Assembly: GCA_013407085.1 (NCBI GenBank)
Contig: JACCGJ010012890.1
Location: 1-64,000 of the forward strand
Length of the DNA: 64,000 nucleotides
Origin: Atriophallophorus winterbourni
Taxonomy: Eukaryota; Platyhelminthes; Trematoda; Plagiorchiida; Microphallidae
Direction of reading: 5' to 3'
Each line of letters opens with the position of its first letter. Position 1 is the stretch's first letter. Below, piece after piece: positions 34,790 through 48,800 of this stretch. The translations under genes were made by a program, and so were the position numbers. Under the pieces are notes generated by a model. The model made no database searches. It was not told where the DNA came from and worked only from the letters and a program-made list of their open reading frames with translations.

Positions 34790-37700
34790 TTCAATGGTTT
34801 ATTGTGGTGTAAAAGCGTAGCTTAAAAATAACCACAGGCATTTGGACAGGTAGGGCGTTAACCGGGGACACAACTACCCACCACATCCACTGGAACTGCG
34901 TGTATACGGACTTCCGATACTGGGATCTGGAAGAGCAATGAAACTGGCAAAGAGTTAGCGGGGTTGTGACGAAAATGCAAATGGCACAGAAAGAGAACTC
35001 ACCGTTGTCACGAGCTAGTGAGTTTTGGAAAAAAATGCGGTAGGGTTTGTAAAAAAAATGAAAATAGTGTTTACGGGGTACTTGTGTCTTGGGAGTGGGA
35101 GATTTCATGGAGGTGGGAATCGAGGAGACCTTTGAATAAACCGACAGAAGCGGCCTTAAAAAGATTGCCTGGAAGAGTGTTCCACTGACTGCAAATTCTC
35201 GCAGAGAAAAAGCTGTGTCGATATTCAAGCCTGTTCTTTTGATGTAACAGTTTGAGCTCATGTCCTCGGAGGTTAGTGCTTGGAAAGGGAACGAATAGGG
35301 AGTTGCAGGATGAGAAGGGTCAGTCAAGATCCGGTGGGTAGGTAACATGTCACCGCGGTGAAGACGGTAGGTAACGGAGAATATATCTAAACTGCGTAAC
35401 CTTTTCTCAAAAGACATGTTGTGCATACCACGGACAAGCTATGTCGAACGTCACTGGGATTTTTCGAGAAGGGACACATCTTTGCATAGCCAAGGCTGCC
35501 AAGCGCGTACAGCGTATTCCAAGTGTGGACGGATGTAGACATTCAGCATTGTGATGAAGAGAAACCGCTCGAACCTGCTGAAAGCGCGACGAAGTAAGCC
35601 AATGTTGTGGTTGGCTGCAGCTGCGGCTTTTTCGCATTGTGTGGTGCAACCAAGATCGTGCTGGATGATGATACCAAGATCCTTTTTTTGTTGAACACTC
35701 TGAAGTACTGCTGTACCCAAACTGTAAGCGACAGAGTCAGAATATCGGATGGAAAGAACGCTTTACTTGGAGGTGTTGAACGGGAGATAATTCCTCAAAG
35801 ACAAGCTGTGTAAACGATCTAAGTCATCTTGTAGGGCATGTGAACCCTTTGACGATTTGAGTGAGCGCTAGATTTTGTCATCGTCAGCAAATAAGAGGAC
35901 AGGTGAATCAATGTATTGTCCAATGTCATTGATGAAAATGATGAAGAGTCGGGGAACAACTAGAGAGCCTTGTGTCAGACCGCACTTGATTGGGAAGCGG
36001 GCTGAATAGCATTCACGAACATAGGGAGTGGTCGCGAAGAAAGTACTTCATTCAGGACAGTAAAGATGACCCAACGCCGCATAAAGCGAGTTTAAGTAAA
36101 AGAATGTCATGGTCGACACGGTCGAATGCCTTGGAGAAATTCAGAAATATTGAATCCACACCAATGCCTTCATCGACGGATTTCGTCCAGTCATCCCGTG
36201 CAAGAAACAATTTGGAAGTTCCTGAACGCTTGGTTCGAAAGCCATGTTGTTGTGTGATCAAAAGTCGATTGTTTTCAAGATGTGAGACAAGGTGGTCAGA
36301 GACTATACTCTCCATGACTTTAGAAATGACTGACAAGAGCACAATGAAGCGATAATTTGCGGGTTCAAACCGGATGCCGCCTTTAAAATAGGAGTGATAA
36401 CACCTTCTTTCTAAGCTTGGGGGGAGATAGCGGCAAGGAGTTGAAATATGTTCAATGCGGCTACTTTCAGGATCTTAGGATGGATGCCGTCGAGTCCTGG
36501 TGAGGAGTATTGACGTTGACATGAAATCTTCTTGTGGACCGCATCAGTGGTAAACCTTATTTCTGTAATTTTTTGTCTGAGGGAGAATAAAAATGGAAGA
36601 GTTCGTAGAATAAATAGGGTTGAAAATTGAGGCGTAGTGCTCAGATAACAGGTTTGCAGCTTCCGAGGCGGTTGAGGTGAGACCGTTTGCGCTGACTAGA
36701 GCTGGAATTCCAACCTTAACTACGCGTCTCTGATTCACAAATTGACACAAACTTTTAAGGTTGTCCAAAAACTTGTTAGAGATGTGCATTTCATATTGAC
36801 ATTTGTCTTGGCGGCTGAAATATGTGCAATAATTTCGCAGCGACCTATAAATTTCCCAGTCAGTTCGATTTCCTCCTGTTCGGTAACACCGCCATACCAA
36901 GTTTGCAGTGTTATGGCTTTCCGTGTTCGGCTGTGAATGAATGATCTGGGGTTCTTTCGACGGAGGGGCTTTTCGTGACCAGCAAGACGTAGCAGCGCGT
37001 GACATTGAGTTAGAAACGTGATCCATGCATTTTCGATCTGGTCAAACATTAAGAAATCCCATGAGTTGGCTGCAACGAGTTGGTCGAGGATGCCTAGATC
37101 GGTAATCCAGCGGCTTTTAGGGCGAGGTTCGTTGAAGTAGTCCATGAAAGAGACAAATGTGAATGTTAAAACAACAGGATCGCTGTGGCCCAGGGGAGGT
37201 TTAGAGGAAAGGTTTTCAATCATGAACTTTTCGTTGGTGATGATGAGATCCAGAAGAGACGATGTATTTGTGCCCCGAAACCGAGTATCTTCCTGAACAT
37301 GGTTGTATAATGGATGGGTTGCCAATATTTCGGACAGCGCGGTGACAAATGGGTTAGAGGCATGTTCCCCATAAAGGCTGGGGCAGTTAAAGTCTCCTAT
37401 TATCATCATGTGAAAGAATCTTTTACTTAAAACATGTCGAACTGATGACAGTAAGGAAGAATCCAGCAGTGGCGTATTACTACTACTGCAATCAGAAGAA
37501 GACTGTCTTGCTTGAGTGAGATTTGACACCAAAGAACTTCAGGGTCACCTAACACATGGTCAGCTAATGGTTCGCAGCGAAGTGATTCGTGATAATAGAA
37601 CATCGCGCCACCTCCTCTTGCTGTGCGGTCACAGCGAAGTAATGACATATTTGGAAGGGTGATTTCCGCATTATGAACTGTGCTTGATAACCACGTCTTG

Positions 37701-38100
37701 GTAACGGCTATTAGGTCTCATGAGTACAGGGTATGGTGGTAACGGAGTTCCGGAAGGTTTCTCAAGAAGCCAGCAGCATTTGAGTAACATCATGAAAGGC
37801 TACGCGATTGCAGAGTATGCAGTGTGGCGGAGGAGTGTGCAGTTATTCTGCCGGCCTCACTGAAACCGGCTGCGGGGAGTTTTGGAAGCGGCCGTGTGAA
37901 GTTCGCTAACAGACTGATTTGTGCTGGATGTGATGTTTGCGGACGAGGTTTTGGTTTATCAACTGCGGAGCGAAGACGGGTCTCGGTAGGTGCAAAGCGT
38001 TTGTTATCATACCACAAGCGCAAAGCAGTATTAACCATAACTTCTGATTGGAAGGTAATTTTCATTGCCCTTGTAGCGGGAGGACGTGGGAAGACGTTTC
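34790..38100 (-). mobile_element. Antisense CR1/Jockey-like LINE, decayed
   Basis: Minus-strand order from 38.1 kb down: a basic, Pro-rich ORF1 tail (about 38065-37790); endonuclease start NAAGFLRN near 37770, SLLRCDRTARGGGAMFYY near 37640, IIGDFNCPSLYG near 37405 and LLDLIITN, with terminal SDP in place of SDH near 37180. RT follows with QHGFRTKRS near 36245 and FLNFSKAFDRVDHD near 36110. FADD lies near 35890, then RPHLEYAVRAWQPWL near 35500, and a C-terminal part down to 34791. Multiple frameshifts and stops; motif A and the endonuclease SDH are altered. It is related to the fragments at 250-985 and 2072-3484. Confidence 0.75.
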
Positions 38101-39105
38101 ACGGCAGTCATCAAAGTTAAAAATTTGTTTACTATTACTCATTTGTTTAAAGGTATGCAGATCTTCATAGTTATGTCCCTAACTGATGAGTGCAAACAGA
38201 GTGACCCGGACATGGATTGTTTGTGATTAATATGCGTGTAATTGTGGATTTTATTTATCCACTTCTCACTCCCCAATCGTTCATTACCTCAATATTGCCT
38301 GTTTACTCGAATATCCATGATCAATGTTTCCTACAGCCTGGTGAACCACATATTTTGGATATATCTGATGACCTAGGTGCAAAAACTAGATTGAGCGTCG
38401 TGTGGTGTTGATGGGTAAAGTCGTGTAAGTGTTACGAGTTGTCACACCAAAGTGCATTGTTACTTACAGTCAAGCAGTTGAATTTGGAATCTGGTCGACT
38501 GCATTTCTTTTTCTCCGCTGCTGTTCATTATCTAATGTGTGGGTTGGCAAACATCAGTCGATCTTGACCATGTATATTCATTGTAAGCGCCTTTTATTCA
38601 CCATGGCGTTTCAAATAATAGAACAGCACAATTCGAGAGGAATAGTTTCTCCCGCAGCGTTCACAGCGATACACAGTACTCTGCCAAACGACGACATTCG
38701 CACGTTATGGGTGTAATCAACGTTCAGCAGCGGAGAGCAGTATCTGCTTTTCCACAGCTTGAAGATGACGCTTTACACATTGCCCCCAAAGTGAACGTTC
38801 AAGGAGAAGTTTTTCCCAACTCATAATGCCAAGAGCTGTCAACTCACTACCTAATATATACTGATTTAGTGAACATAAAACTAGCGCTGAAATTTTTAAT
38901 ATCTTGAAATACAAACTTTTATTCTTCTTTCATTTCAATTTATGTTTTGATAAGATATTTTTCTTTTTCCTGACTGAAGCGTTTACTAACTCTTGGTGTT
39001 TTAATTACAGCGTGGACGGACTGATGAATAGTTTCACTGAGATTTCACTTTTTATAACACGTTCTCACTGGTGCATCGTGCACACATTTTCTATTGTTTG
39101 CTTCA

Positions 39106-39897
39106 ATGGCCAGTAAGCAATTGTTGATATTGTGTACGGCTGGTGCTGGAATGGAAGAACTTGTTGCGAATGAACTTAGACGGTTGTTTGTTGGCGAACT
39201 GAAAGTAATGTTGCATTTCTCTTTCTATATCAGTTATTCCAAGGAAAGCTGTTGTTCGAAATTGAAAGTGACAACTTGCATTTTGTTCTCAATAGTAAAT
39301 TTGTGGAACGAGTTTTTCTCTGCGTGATGTATGACAAGCTGGACCCAGTAACTGGTTTGCAATACACGTAGTAGTAACTTTCACGGTATAGACTTTCGTA
39401 CATTGATGTCCAGTGTTGAAAATTCTTTGAACTCTGTTGTTTGGGATGATTTTGCACATACACGCGATGTTTGGCTTTCATATTTAAATACATCGAATGG
39501 TTGTGAATCAACAAACAACAGAACACAGAAATTACCTGCAAAGTTATTCATTAAATTGCGTCCCAAGTATCTCATACGATACACACATGTAAGTCATATA
39601 TCCTTTTTCCCATTTTAGCAAGTCCGCTCTATTTTGTCTACTGCGCTTGAAAACGGACTTGCTCTCAATTTCTCCGCATCTGCATCTGCAGAAGTAAGGC
39701 AAACTTGAAAATAATTGCAACATCTAGGTCAACGTACTTTTGAGTAACAACAATTTATTTATTGGCCTTTCTTTAACAAAGTATTTATTTTGGCAATTCT
39801 GAACTTGTATTTTAGTTTGCCATTGGCTCACCGTTCGCATGTTAAACATTTCGGACTTCGATCCACATCAGCAGCTGCCTTAGCAATTGATGCTAGA
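39106..39897 (+). other. THUMPD2: THUMPD2-like gene, exons 1-6 with micro-introns
   Basis: Five introns here are only 29, 46, 30, 34 and 35 nt long (39205-39233, 39368-39413, 39589-39618, 39694-39727, 39781-39815). All have GT..AG ends, for example GTAAGT at 39589. The start ATG at 39106 is the first in frame and opens LLILCTAGAGMEELVANEL, the usual N-terminus of THUMP-type methylases. An alternative second donor at 39348 would give a different, frame-incompatible join. Confidence 0.75.
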
Positions 39898-42800
39898 GTG
39901 AGTAATTTATTAACGTCTTTGGTATTTTTGTATTGTTGTAACTCAATCAACACTTCAATGGTAACATTCCGGGCCCTTGGCTATTCAAAGTGAAATCATA
40001 TATCCCATAACGTAGATGTATGAATCGAAGCTCGATTGACTGATAATGCTGGGACACGTTTTATGCGTTTTCGCTGTTTACCAAAGCGCGTATCCTACGT
40101 AGGGCTCGGCAATGACTGGAAAAAGGAGTAGCCATTCTATGACGCGGCGTCAAGTCGCATGGAATGATACTACAATAACGCTATTTATTGTACGGATTCG
40201 CATATTTTGCTTGTCCGGTTTCTCTCTTTTCTTTATTTGCTTATTCTAAACTGTTGCTGGGCGTCATCTAGCTGTAGAGATGTACTTCATGTTAGTGGCG
40301 AGGATGATGGTCGTGAATGGAAATACAAAGTATACCAGTGTTTTTCTTATTCCATAAAATTCAGTTGAAACTGAGAAACGCAACTTCTGTCCGTTTCTCG
40401 TTGGGCTTTTGAGATATTGTTTGATAGAATGAATGCAAATATTCCTTTTCATGCATTTCTGCATCTGTCTTTATGATGAAGCGCCGGCCTGAAGCCCGAC
40501 AAAGAGCCAAGCAACATGAAGCCGAAAAAGCAGATAAGCAGCTCTCAAAAAGACGCAATTGCGTGTATTTTCACTGCATGAAGTTCCTGTTATGGAGCAA
40601 GTTGTCTTTCTGAGGTGTCATTGAGTATGTTATGGTATGAAAGCACAAGCCGGATTCAGGCAAAGTGCCGCACAGTCAGAGACTACACGTCGGTTAAGAT
40701 ACTGTCAGGTTGCCCAGGCCTAGACAGATATGAGGAAGAAAAAGAACAGGAAATGGTAGTCATTGAGTACATAAATTGAACTATTGTCAGTTCGTCATTC
40801 CTAAACAAATGTATAAGAAATGATAATTGGAGTAAGAACGCAATGTGTTTTCGCCTTCAGTCAGTTGCCTATGGTAATCAAGTTGACATGGCGCTCAATG
40901 TACCTAAGAGATTCAAAATTATCTGATATCGCAAAGCTATGAAGAAATAATTTATTTTTGGGTCAGCTTCTGTGCGCGTTTCCGTCGGAATGCAGCTCAG
41001 AAATTTCGTCTTCGTCGTAACGGTTAAACCACTTGGACAGCATATGCAAAGGGCTTGCTGTTTTCTCCATGTCAGTTCTGTTGACATTGTGTATGTTTTC
41101 ATAGTTAGTTTGTGCATTTAGAGAGACCGAATTTTCAAAATCGTAGTTTTGTTTCCCCGATTTTACACTGATGCCTTATAGAATAGCTAGCCATTCTATC
41201 CGAAGCAAGCTATAATTTCCGTTGTACAACTTTTTCTCTTGAATAATTTTATTAACACATTGTCTATATTTAAACTTACGAATAGCTCTTGTAGGAAAAA
41301 GTGATGAATATGTACATCTTCGAAATGAGTTAATACAGCTATCTGCTCCCGTTCCAAATATTCACTATTCTCGCTCAAGAGAAACACTTGTTTTGCGAAT
41401 TTTAATTCTACTTCGCGATGTTTTCAGTTTACACAGTTTATGCGACAATTCCAGCTGATCGCAACTTTCAAATCACGTGTTGTATATCGGTCTCCCTGGT
41501 TTCGTGTACCCTTGCTCCTATTTAAAATCGGTGTCCTGTTAGCTGCTGGAGCACCGCTACTTACATCAACTATATGAAAGCACAAGCCTGGTCCAGGAAA
41601 AGTTCCGCACAGTCAGAGACTGCACGTGGGCTAAGATACTGTCAGGTTTCCCAGGCCTAGACAGATATGAGAATGCAAAAAGAACATAAACTACCTGTGT
41701 CAGTCTGCCTGTTTACCACTTCAACCGTTGGAGAAACCTAGGCTATTAACTAAGCCAAAGCCAGCATAGACAAATTAACACGTTCTTAACAAATTCTTGC
41801 CAAGTGCCTTGCCACAGCTCTTCTTATTAACGACTCTATTTGGACCGTTTTGAGTATAGTGCTGTCTGTTTTCCTAAAACGTGGTTATCAAATGAAATTT
41901 TCGTTTTTTTTATAAAGGATGGTTTGGCGCTGGATCCGATGTGCGGAAAGGGAATCCTTTTATTGGAAGCGGCGACAAATCAAATGACATTCACCTCGCC
42001 AAAGCCCTTCCTATACTTGGTTGGCTGTGATGTCTCTGCTGACCAAATTGAATTATCACGTGAAAATTTTAATTCATTACGTACAACTAGCACCATCGTC
42101 TGGGATCTGGTTTTATGCGATTTGGAAAGTTAGTCTCTACTTTGGTTTCCTCAACAAAGCCAGGTTTTTGGTCGCTAATATTGATGCTCCCTTTTACTTA
42201 CCATGATTAATCCAGGTACTCCTTTTCGGTGTGCAATCTTCGATCACGTACTCTGCGATTTCCCTTTTGGAAAGAAATATGGCGCTCGATGTGGAACCAC
42301 AGAATGCTTCGATTCAATGACTCTCCGAAATTCTTACCAAATTTGGATTGAAAACATATCAACGTGAGTGCATTTAATTTTGAGAACACAAGGAAGTGAT
42401 TCTCATGGAATTTCTCTCAATAAACTCACAGTAACTAATGTCCATTAGGAAAATCACTTATCTATTCATTAGCCCTTTTTGCTTAACAACTCTGCATTTA
42501 TGAACCAACAGTGCAAAATGCCGCACTATCAGATGGTACAGGTTGTCTGAGATACCGTCAGGTTGCATGGATCTAGACAAATATAAATGTAAGCGGAAGT
42601 CTAGTGGAAAGAGGCTACAGTGTTTGTTCACATGTAGCTCAGTGTCGATTGTAAATCAGTTTAGCACGGTGTTGCTTGCGTTGATTAGGGATATTGGGGC
42701 GTCACTGTAGCATCAGGTGTCTATTCACAATAGATAACTTGCGCAGTTGGTAGAATTCGGGTGTTCTTGTCCAGTAGCTTCTGTGAAGTCCTTATTTAAA

Positions 42801-45800
42801 ATTATAATGTGTGATTAATGTAACTGTCAGGTATTTGTCGCTCAGCATCCTTGATACATTAATTACCTCGGAAATCTGTGACTCCCGGTTGTCTTCTGTA
42901 GTACATTTTACATTATATTTTTAAATTAGCTGCGCTTATCCTCTGTCCTGTTTGTCACTCGTTCTCCTTTTTAGTAAACAGTGCTTTATTGGAATTGTGA
43001 TTATCCTCAAGTATGATGCATGCAAACGACTTACCATTGTTTTTTCCATGCGGTCATAGCCAGTTCTGCTTCATTTAACCACAGAACTCATATTTACCCT
43101 GGTGCGCATCTCAGAATGTATGTATGAAGTCACTAGCCTGATGCAATCAAGATGTTGCACTGTCAGAGTCATCATCATCCCAGACAATATTACACCGGCA
43201 GCACGTACCAAATCCTTAACTGCCACACAACCACAATTTGGGGAAGGGTGGGGCTTAAATAGCTACGGATTCTATAGAAGAGTAACCACAAACAAACTGG
43301 GATGAGATGCCTACACCTCGAATGGAACATGCATTCACAAGTTTCGCCAACGCGTAGAGCGACATCAACATGATATAATCCTTGCGATTTTCACTGCCAT
43401 GCGTCATAACAAGCTTTCCTCGTCACTCCGCTTGACAAAATACAAAGTTAAGTAAACACTTCAAAAAGATGCTTAGTGCAAGACCGCCATTGAAAACAGT
43501 TTCCGGACATATCCTGAAGCGTAACTAACCATTGTGGTATCTAATCGGCGGGCCACCAGCAGGGAGAACCTGCTGCGCCGAATTTGGAAAGATTACTAGT
43601 ATGTGTTTTTAACAGCCTATACCACATGACGGTTTGGCCACCACGAGATTTACACCAATTTGGATGTGACATCGCAAAAAGAACCCGTTTAGGAACTCGG
43701 TTGTCCGGCATCCGTAAAACGTGACCCAACCGCGTAACCTATGCAGGATGATCTGCTTCTCCATATCAACATTATTACCGAACAACTTATTTCGGAGAGC
43801 ATCGTTGTATATGCGATTGTAATAGCTAACTCCTAGAATGTTGCCGAGACATCGTTTGTCAAATACTTGGAGACGCTGAATGTGTTCTTTACGTAAGGTC
43901 CAAGTTTGGCACACATACAGTAATACAGCCCGAACTGTCGCCGACTTTGGAAAGGTTACTAGTGAGTGTTTTTAACTTGCTATGCCACGTGACGGTTTGG
44001 TCGCCTGGTTGTCAAGTAATAAAGTACTGTTTGATAAGTCGATGTCCTGCAGCAGAATAATGCACTTAGAATGTGCAAAACGCATTCCAAATGCGGGCAC
44101 AATACTAGCTAGCTTGTTCAGTATCGTCTGTGCATCTGCGTACGAATCGAAGAGCAGAACTATATAATCAGCATAGTCCAAGTCAAGAGGCTTGCCGCCT
44201 GGCATTATGTGAACTCCGAAATGTGGGGCTCCTTCGTTGCATAATTCCATGATGGCATCTATTACAAAATTGAACAGAAACGGAGAAATCGGACATCCTT
44301 GTCGGACGTCACTTGTGGTGTGGAATTTCGGTGAGAGTTCGTTGTAAACCTTAACGCATCCGTATTCATAAGCATAAAGTGAACGTAGTATGTTGACATA
44401 CTTTTGCGGAACGCCTTTGCGCAGCAAAGTGTTAAACACGAAATTTCGATCGACTGAATCAAATGCTCCTTTGAAGTCTAAAAGATTGCTATTATCGGCT
44501 GTCGATAAGTGTGCCGCAGTTCTAAGATGCGTTGCCTGAAGCAAGCTTGCTGCTCTCGGATCTGTGATTCCCTATACGATGTTAATCTTCGAAGACATAT
44601 GGACGCGAATAATCTCGTAATGATGGGAGTGAGACTTATACCACAGTGATTAGAGCATGAGCTTCGCGCACCTTTTTTAAATATAGGTATGATAACCGAT
44701 TCTCCCCAACTCTGAGGGACGGATTCTGACAACCACACTTCACTGAGCAGATCGCCTAATGTGCTGATTAGGACTTTGCCACCTTCTTTGAACAAAACAG
44801 GCGGTATGCCATCGTATCACCACTTTTGAATCGTTTTATGGATTCGATACATGCTTTAATTTCTAAATCACTATGGGAATTTACGCTAACAGATCAAGGA
44901 TCATACTGCTTCCATTGAATGAATGATTCCGTTGCAGGTGGCCAGCTGAATTATTCTTCAAAATGTTCGGCCTAACATGGGAGGCAGCGAATCTTATTAG
45001 TGATAAGAGTACCGTCTATTTCAGCGATAGTCTCACTCCTTTTTTCGTAAGCACCGTCGATTGATTAAGTTGAAAGAGTTTTTACACGTTACCCGCATTA
45101 TTTGCTATTTCCATTTGTTCGACCTCTATTTAGCCACCCCATTTCTCTGTATAATCTCAAGCCCCGTTGAAGTTCATTCCTCACGCCTCTATGCTCTGTA
45201 TTGTGTCCAGGACCATGAGATATTTGGCGTCGCTGGTGAAGAATTTCTATAGAGCGCTGTGAAATCCAGTGGGACTTTGGGTTGGTTGTGTAGTCTCACA
45301 GGCTGTTACTGCGGTGGCTCGCATAATCCCTGCTATTTTCTTCCACCTTTCATCGGCAGTTGCACACTGAGCAACTGGGAGTGAGTTACTCAAGGTGGTC
45401 CTATAAATGTCTTGAACTGCAGGCTGAAAGAATTTTTCGACCGCAATGCGTTTCCCATTCGAAGGCTTCGTACCGGAGAACTTTAACGAGAACCTACATC
45501 GCACAAGAGCATGATCTGAATCTATGCAGGTATTCCAAAAGGAGCGGCAGTCCTCAATGCAACCTCTCCAGCGAGCACTTATGGCGATATGATCGATTTG
45601 GGCCGAAGGTTGGCTTCCATCCGGCGAGCGCCATGTTGTATATTGACATCGTTTATGCCGAAAGGAAGTGCTGCTATTGAATAATACAGGTTGTGCATAG
45701 AATTGTATAAACCATTCACCATTATCTGTGCGTTGGTCTTCAAGACCAAACCTGCTACCTAATTGTGATTCAGATGTATCTAAGCGATCCAGTCTGGCAT

Positions 45801-48800
45801 TCATATCTCCCACTAAGACAACAATATCGAAGCTTCTTGCACGTCACGAAAGAGCATAGAGGTCGTAGAAGTCATTCTTCTCGTCTTCGGAATTGGTGTT
45901 AGTCGGGGCGTAAGTTGCTACAATATACCAGCATATCTGATTAGAAAATGTTGAGTTTGGTCTAATATTAGTGTTTAGTCTAACTGCGCACATCTTGCTA
46001 TTGCAAGGAATCCAATCGATTAGACATGATTCGGCACTATACCAACACCCGCCTGTCTTGAAATGGCAGCTACTGAATCACTGGAACAACGCAAAAAGTA
46101 GCGAGTTAAAAGGTTTGGGGCAGTAAGTTCAGTAATTATAGACGGATCATATAAGCGCGTTTCCGATAAACAGCAAACATGAATAGATAGACTATCTAAG
46201 GTAAGAGCCAGTGCAGCTTGCTGGCCTATTTGTCTCAGAGTCCTGGCATTCATGGCTCTGATGTGAGCAGAGGTCCGTGGTTTAAGAAAATGATCTGTAG
46301 ATTCGCGAACAGAAAATGTTCCAACATGTTCAGCGGGATTGACAGACGGAGAGTTGTTAAGAGTGGATGGGGGAGGGGAAGGGTCGGAAGCAGTTTGAAG
46401 AGTAGGGCCAGCAGTAGCTTGTTTTCGCTTACCCGCCCTGCTGTATGCAGCAGCTAAGGCGACCCTGTTTATCGTGCGCGACGGCCGATGCACTATGGAG
46501 TTGGTTTTCGTAGTAATAGTCATGGTTGTATGCGGGATGGGATACTGCCAGGTCGCCCATGCCTAGACAGGAGAACACTTAGGGTTCTCGACCAAAGCCT
46601 TTGGCTAAAAAGCCTGACCCACAAGGCAGCGGGTTAGGTTGAGACCGTGTTCGTCTGACCTCTATCCATTGACCTTCCTGGTATGAGTGACTCTGAAGGT
46701 GCTCGGAGAGCACCGCCCAGCTAGCTCAATGGTACTCTCAGAGACTGCACATGGGATATGATATGATGGATTGCCTAGGTCTAGACGGATATAAAGAAAG
46801 GGAAATGGCATTGTGACTCCAGCGTGTTTCCACATCTCAGGAGATATATACATGAATGCACTTTTACTTTTGGGCGACTGGCTCCATTTGTGGATTATCT
46901 CGCTTCACTGATGTCTCGAATCACGCCAGCCCACACGCAGTAATCGGAGGCGAGATCGTCACAAACTCATCGACACTACTACGAGATTAGGTACTATCTG
47001 TCAGGTTCGTGATTCATCTATAGAGACAATCCGTGTAGTAACACCACATGTCGCACAGCCAATTCCGTCACTTCTATCAGAATTTCCCGAGCTTTTCCCA
47101 CCGCAGTCATTCACGCTTACATAGATGAAGTACTAATTGCCAGCAAAACATCCTCTGATTATGTTGACCATCTACAAGAGGTTTGTCAACCTGTATCTGG
47201 TTATGGAGTTAGCGTGAATCCCGATAAATGCCTCTTTCATGTAGATACTCGGTTTTCTTGAACGTATTAATTCCACTTGAATTAAACACAACACACAGAT
47301 CACAACATTAAATCCAAGTTCATGTTAATAATAGTAAATTTATTCTAAAACGAAGTAGTAAAACCATCTTGCACACACACTGACAGTCCAATCTCACGCT
47401 TTCATGAAGTAGCTGGCGATGCTCTTTTGTTTAATTTTTGACTTCGCCACCGCCTGGATCTCTCTCTCCACAAATTCAAGTTCTCTTTCGACGTCTCTTC
47501 CTTCTATCCTAAAAATCTGCAGAGATCAAGAGCACTCCTGGCATCTTTCACAGACGGAGCTACCAGTCACAGAGAATTCACGTGATTTTCTTGTGCGTGC
47601 GTGCGAGTAAGTTAGCACACTGTAGGCTAGGCTGCCTGTGTCTCGCCAAGCTGTGTCAGTTCTATTCTTAGCGCACTGGAGGCCACTCTTGACGGAGCGT
47701 TGTGTGTTAAAGGCAAGACAAAGCGAGTTCGTTGTATGTATGAACTTTATTGAACAAACATAGCTGTCGGGAATGTGTACAGTGTTCGTAAAAGGCGAGA
47801 TTCGTAACGAACAGATTCGTTGTACGAATGTTTTAAATAGGCTTACAAAGAAGGAATTTATTTGGGAAATCATGGTGTGTTCGTTCAACCCAAGAATTCG
47901 TTGTAAACGAGTTCGTTGTAGGTGGGTTCCACTATAATATATATATATATATATATATAATATATATATAATATATATATATAATATATATAATATTATC
48001 TCTATATATATATATATATATATATCTATATATCTATATCTATCTTGTGACAATTGGAAAGACATGGCAACAACATGGATGGATAAACGATGTGAACTTG
48101 CGGTTACTAAACTACGTCACGTCAACGAAGATCTGCTCGATTATACATTAGAATTGGCAAAATTTTATATGCCAAATTGTTTCAAAGAAGCTGCAGTGTG
48201 TATAAGAATAAAGCGTCTGGAATAATGCAAGTCCGTTTCTAACAAATAGCTTTCGAGCAGTGTGACTAAGTAGAGCAAACACAGCTACATTGTGATTTTC
48301 AACGGCACGCGCCATTATGAACTTTCCTCATCACTACTTTGTTAGTTCACAAGTTCAATCAAACACTATTAACATTTTTACAACATGGGCATCTGTGAAT
48401 AGCGTTCGCCGACTCACACTTATAAAACCGCCCGGGTTCTTTTATTCTTTGTTCACGACGCCCGTTGACAACCAGGGCTCCACTTCATTTCGACGTCAAT
48501 CACCGTTCATTTGTGTATCGGAGACAAATATTTTATGAACATAGTTTTTACCCATAACATGATAATGATTTTCGAGCAGGTGGTTGAAAGCCTTTGAGGC
48601 TATTCTCTTATCTTCGAGAGAACCCTTACTATAGGGACCTAATGCATACGCAACCAGTCCGAATAGGATGTTGGAAATGTGACTGGATAATAATCTGTAG
48701 CAGTCTGCTCCCCGTGTGGGTTGGTGTGATTCGAGTTATCAATGAATTCGCCTAACCCAGCAGTTGTGCATGCTCGCTAATACAAAAGTAAATTCTGGCC

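Noticed and set aside
36544..37532. Two overlapping minus frames that could look like separate genes
   Set aside because: Both are frames of one decayed LINE (endonuclease end and connector), as shown by IIGDFNCP and the SDP-modified terminus.
38717..38860. Possible minus-strand exon (SWEKLLLERSLWGQC-like) with acceptor TATATTAG and a downstream AATAAA
   Set aside because: Its phase could join the TPR exon at 34.1 kb, but the only suitable donor (GTTGAT) is weak, the downstream AATAAA argues for a terminal exon, and any upstream exons would have to lie inside the opposite-strand THUMPD2-like gene.
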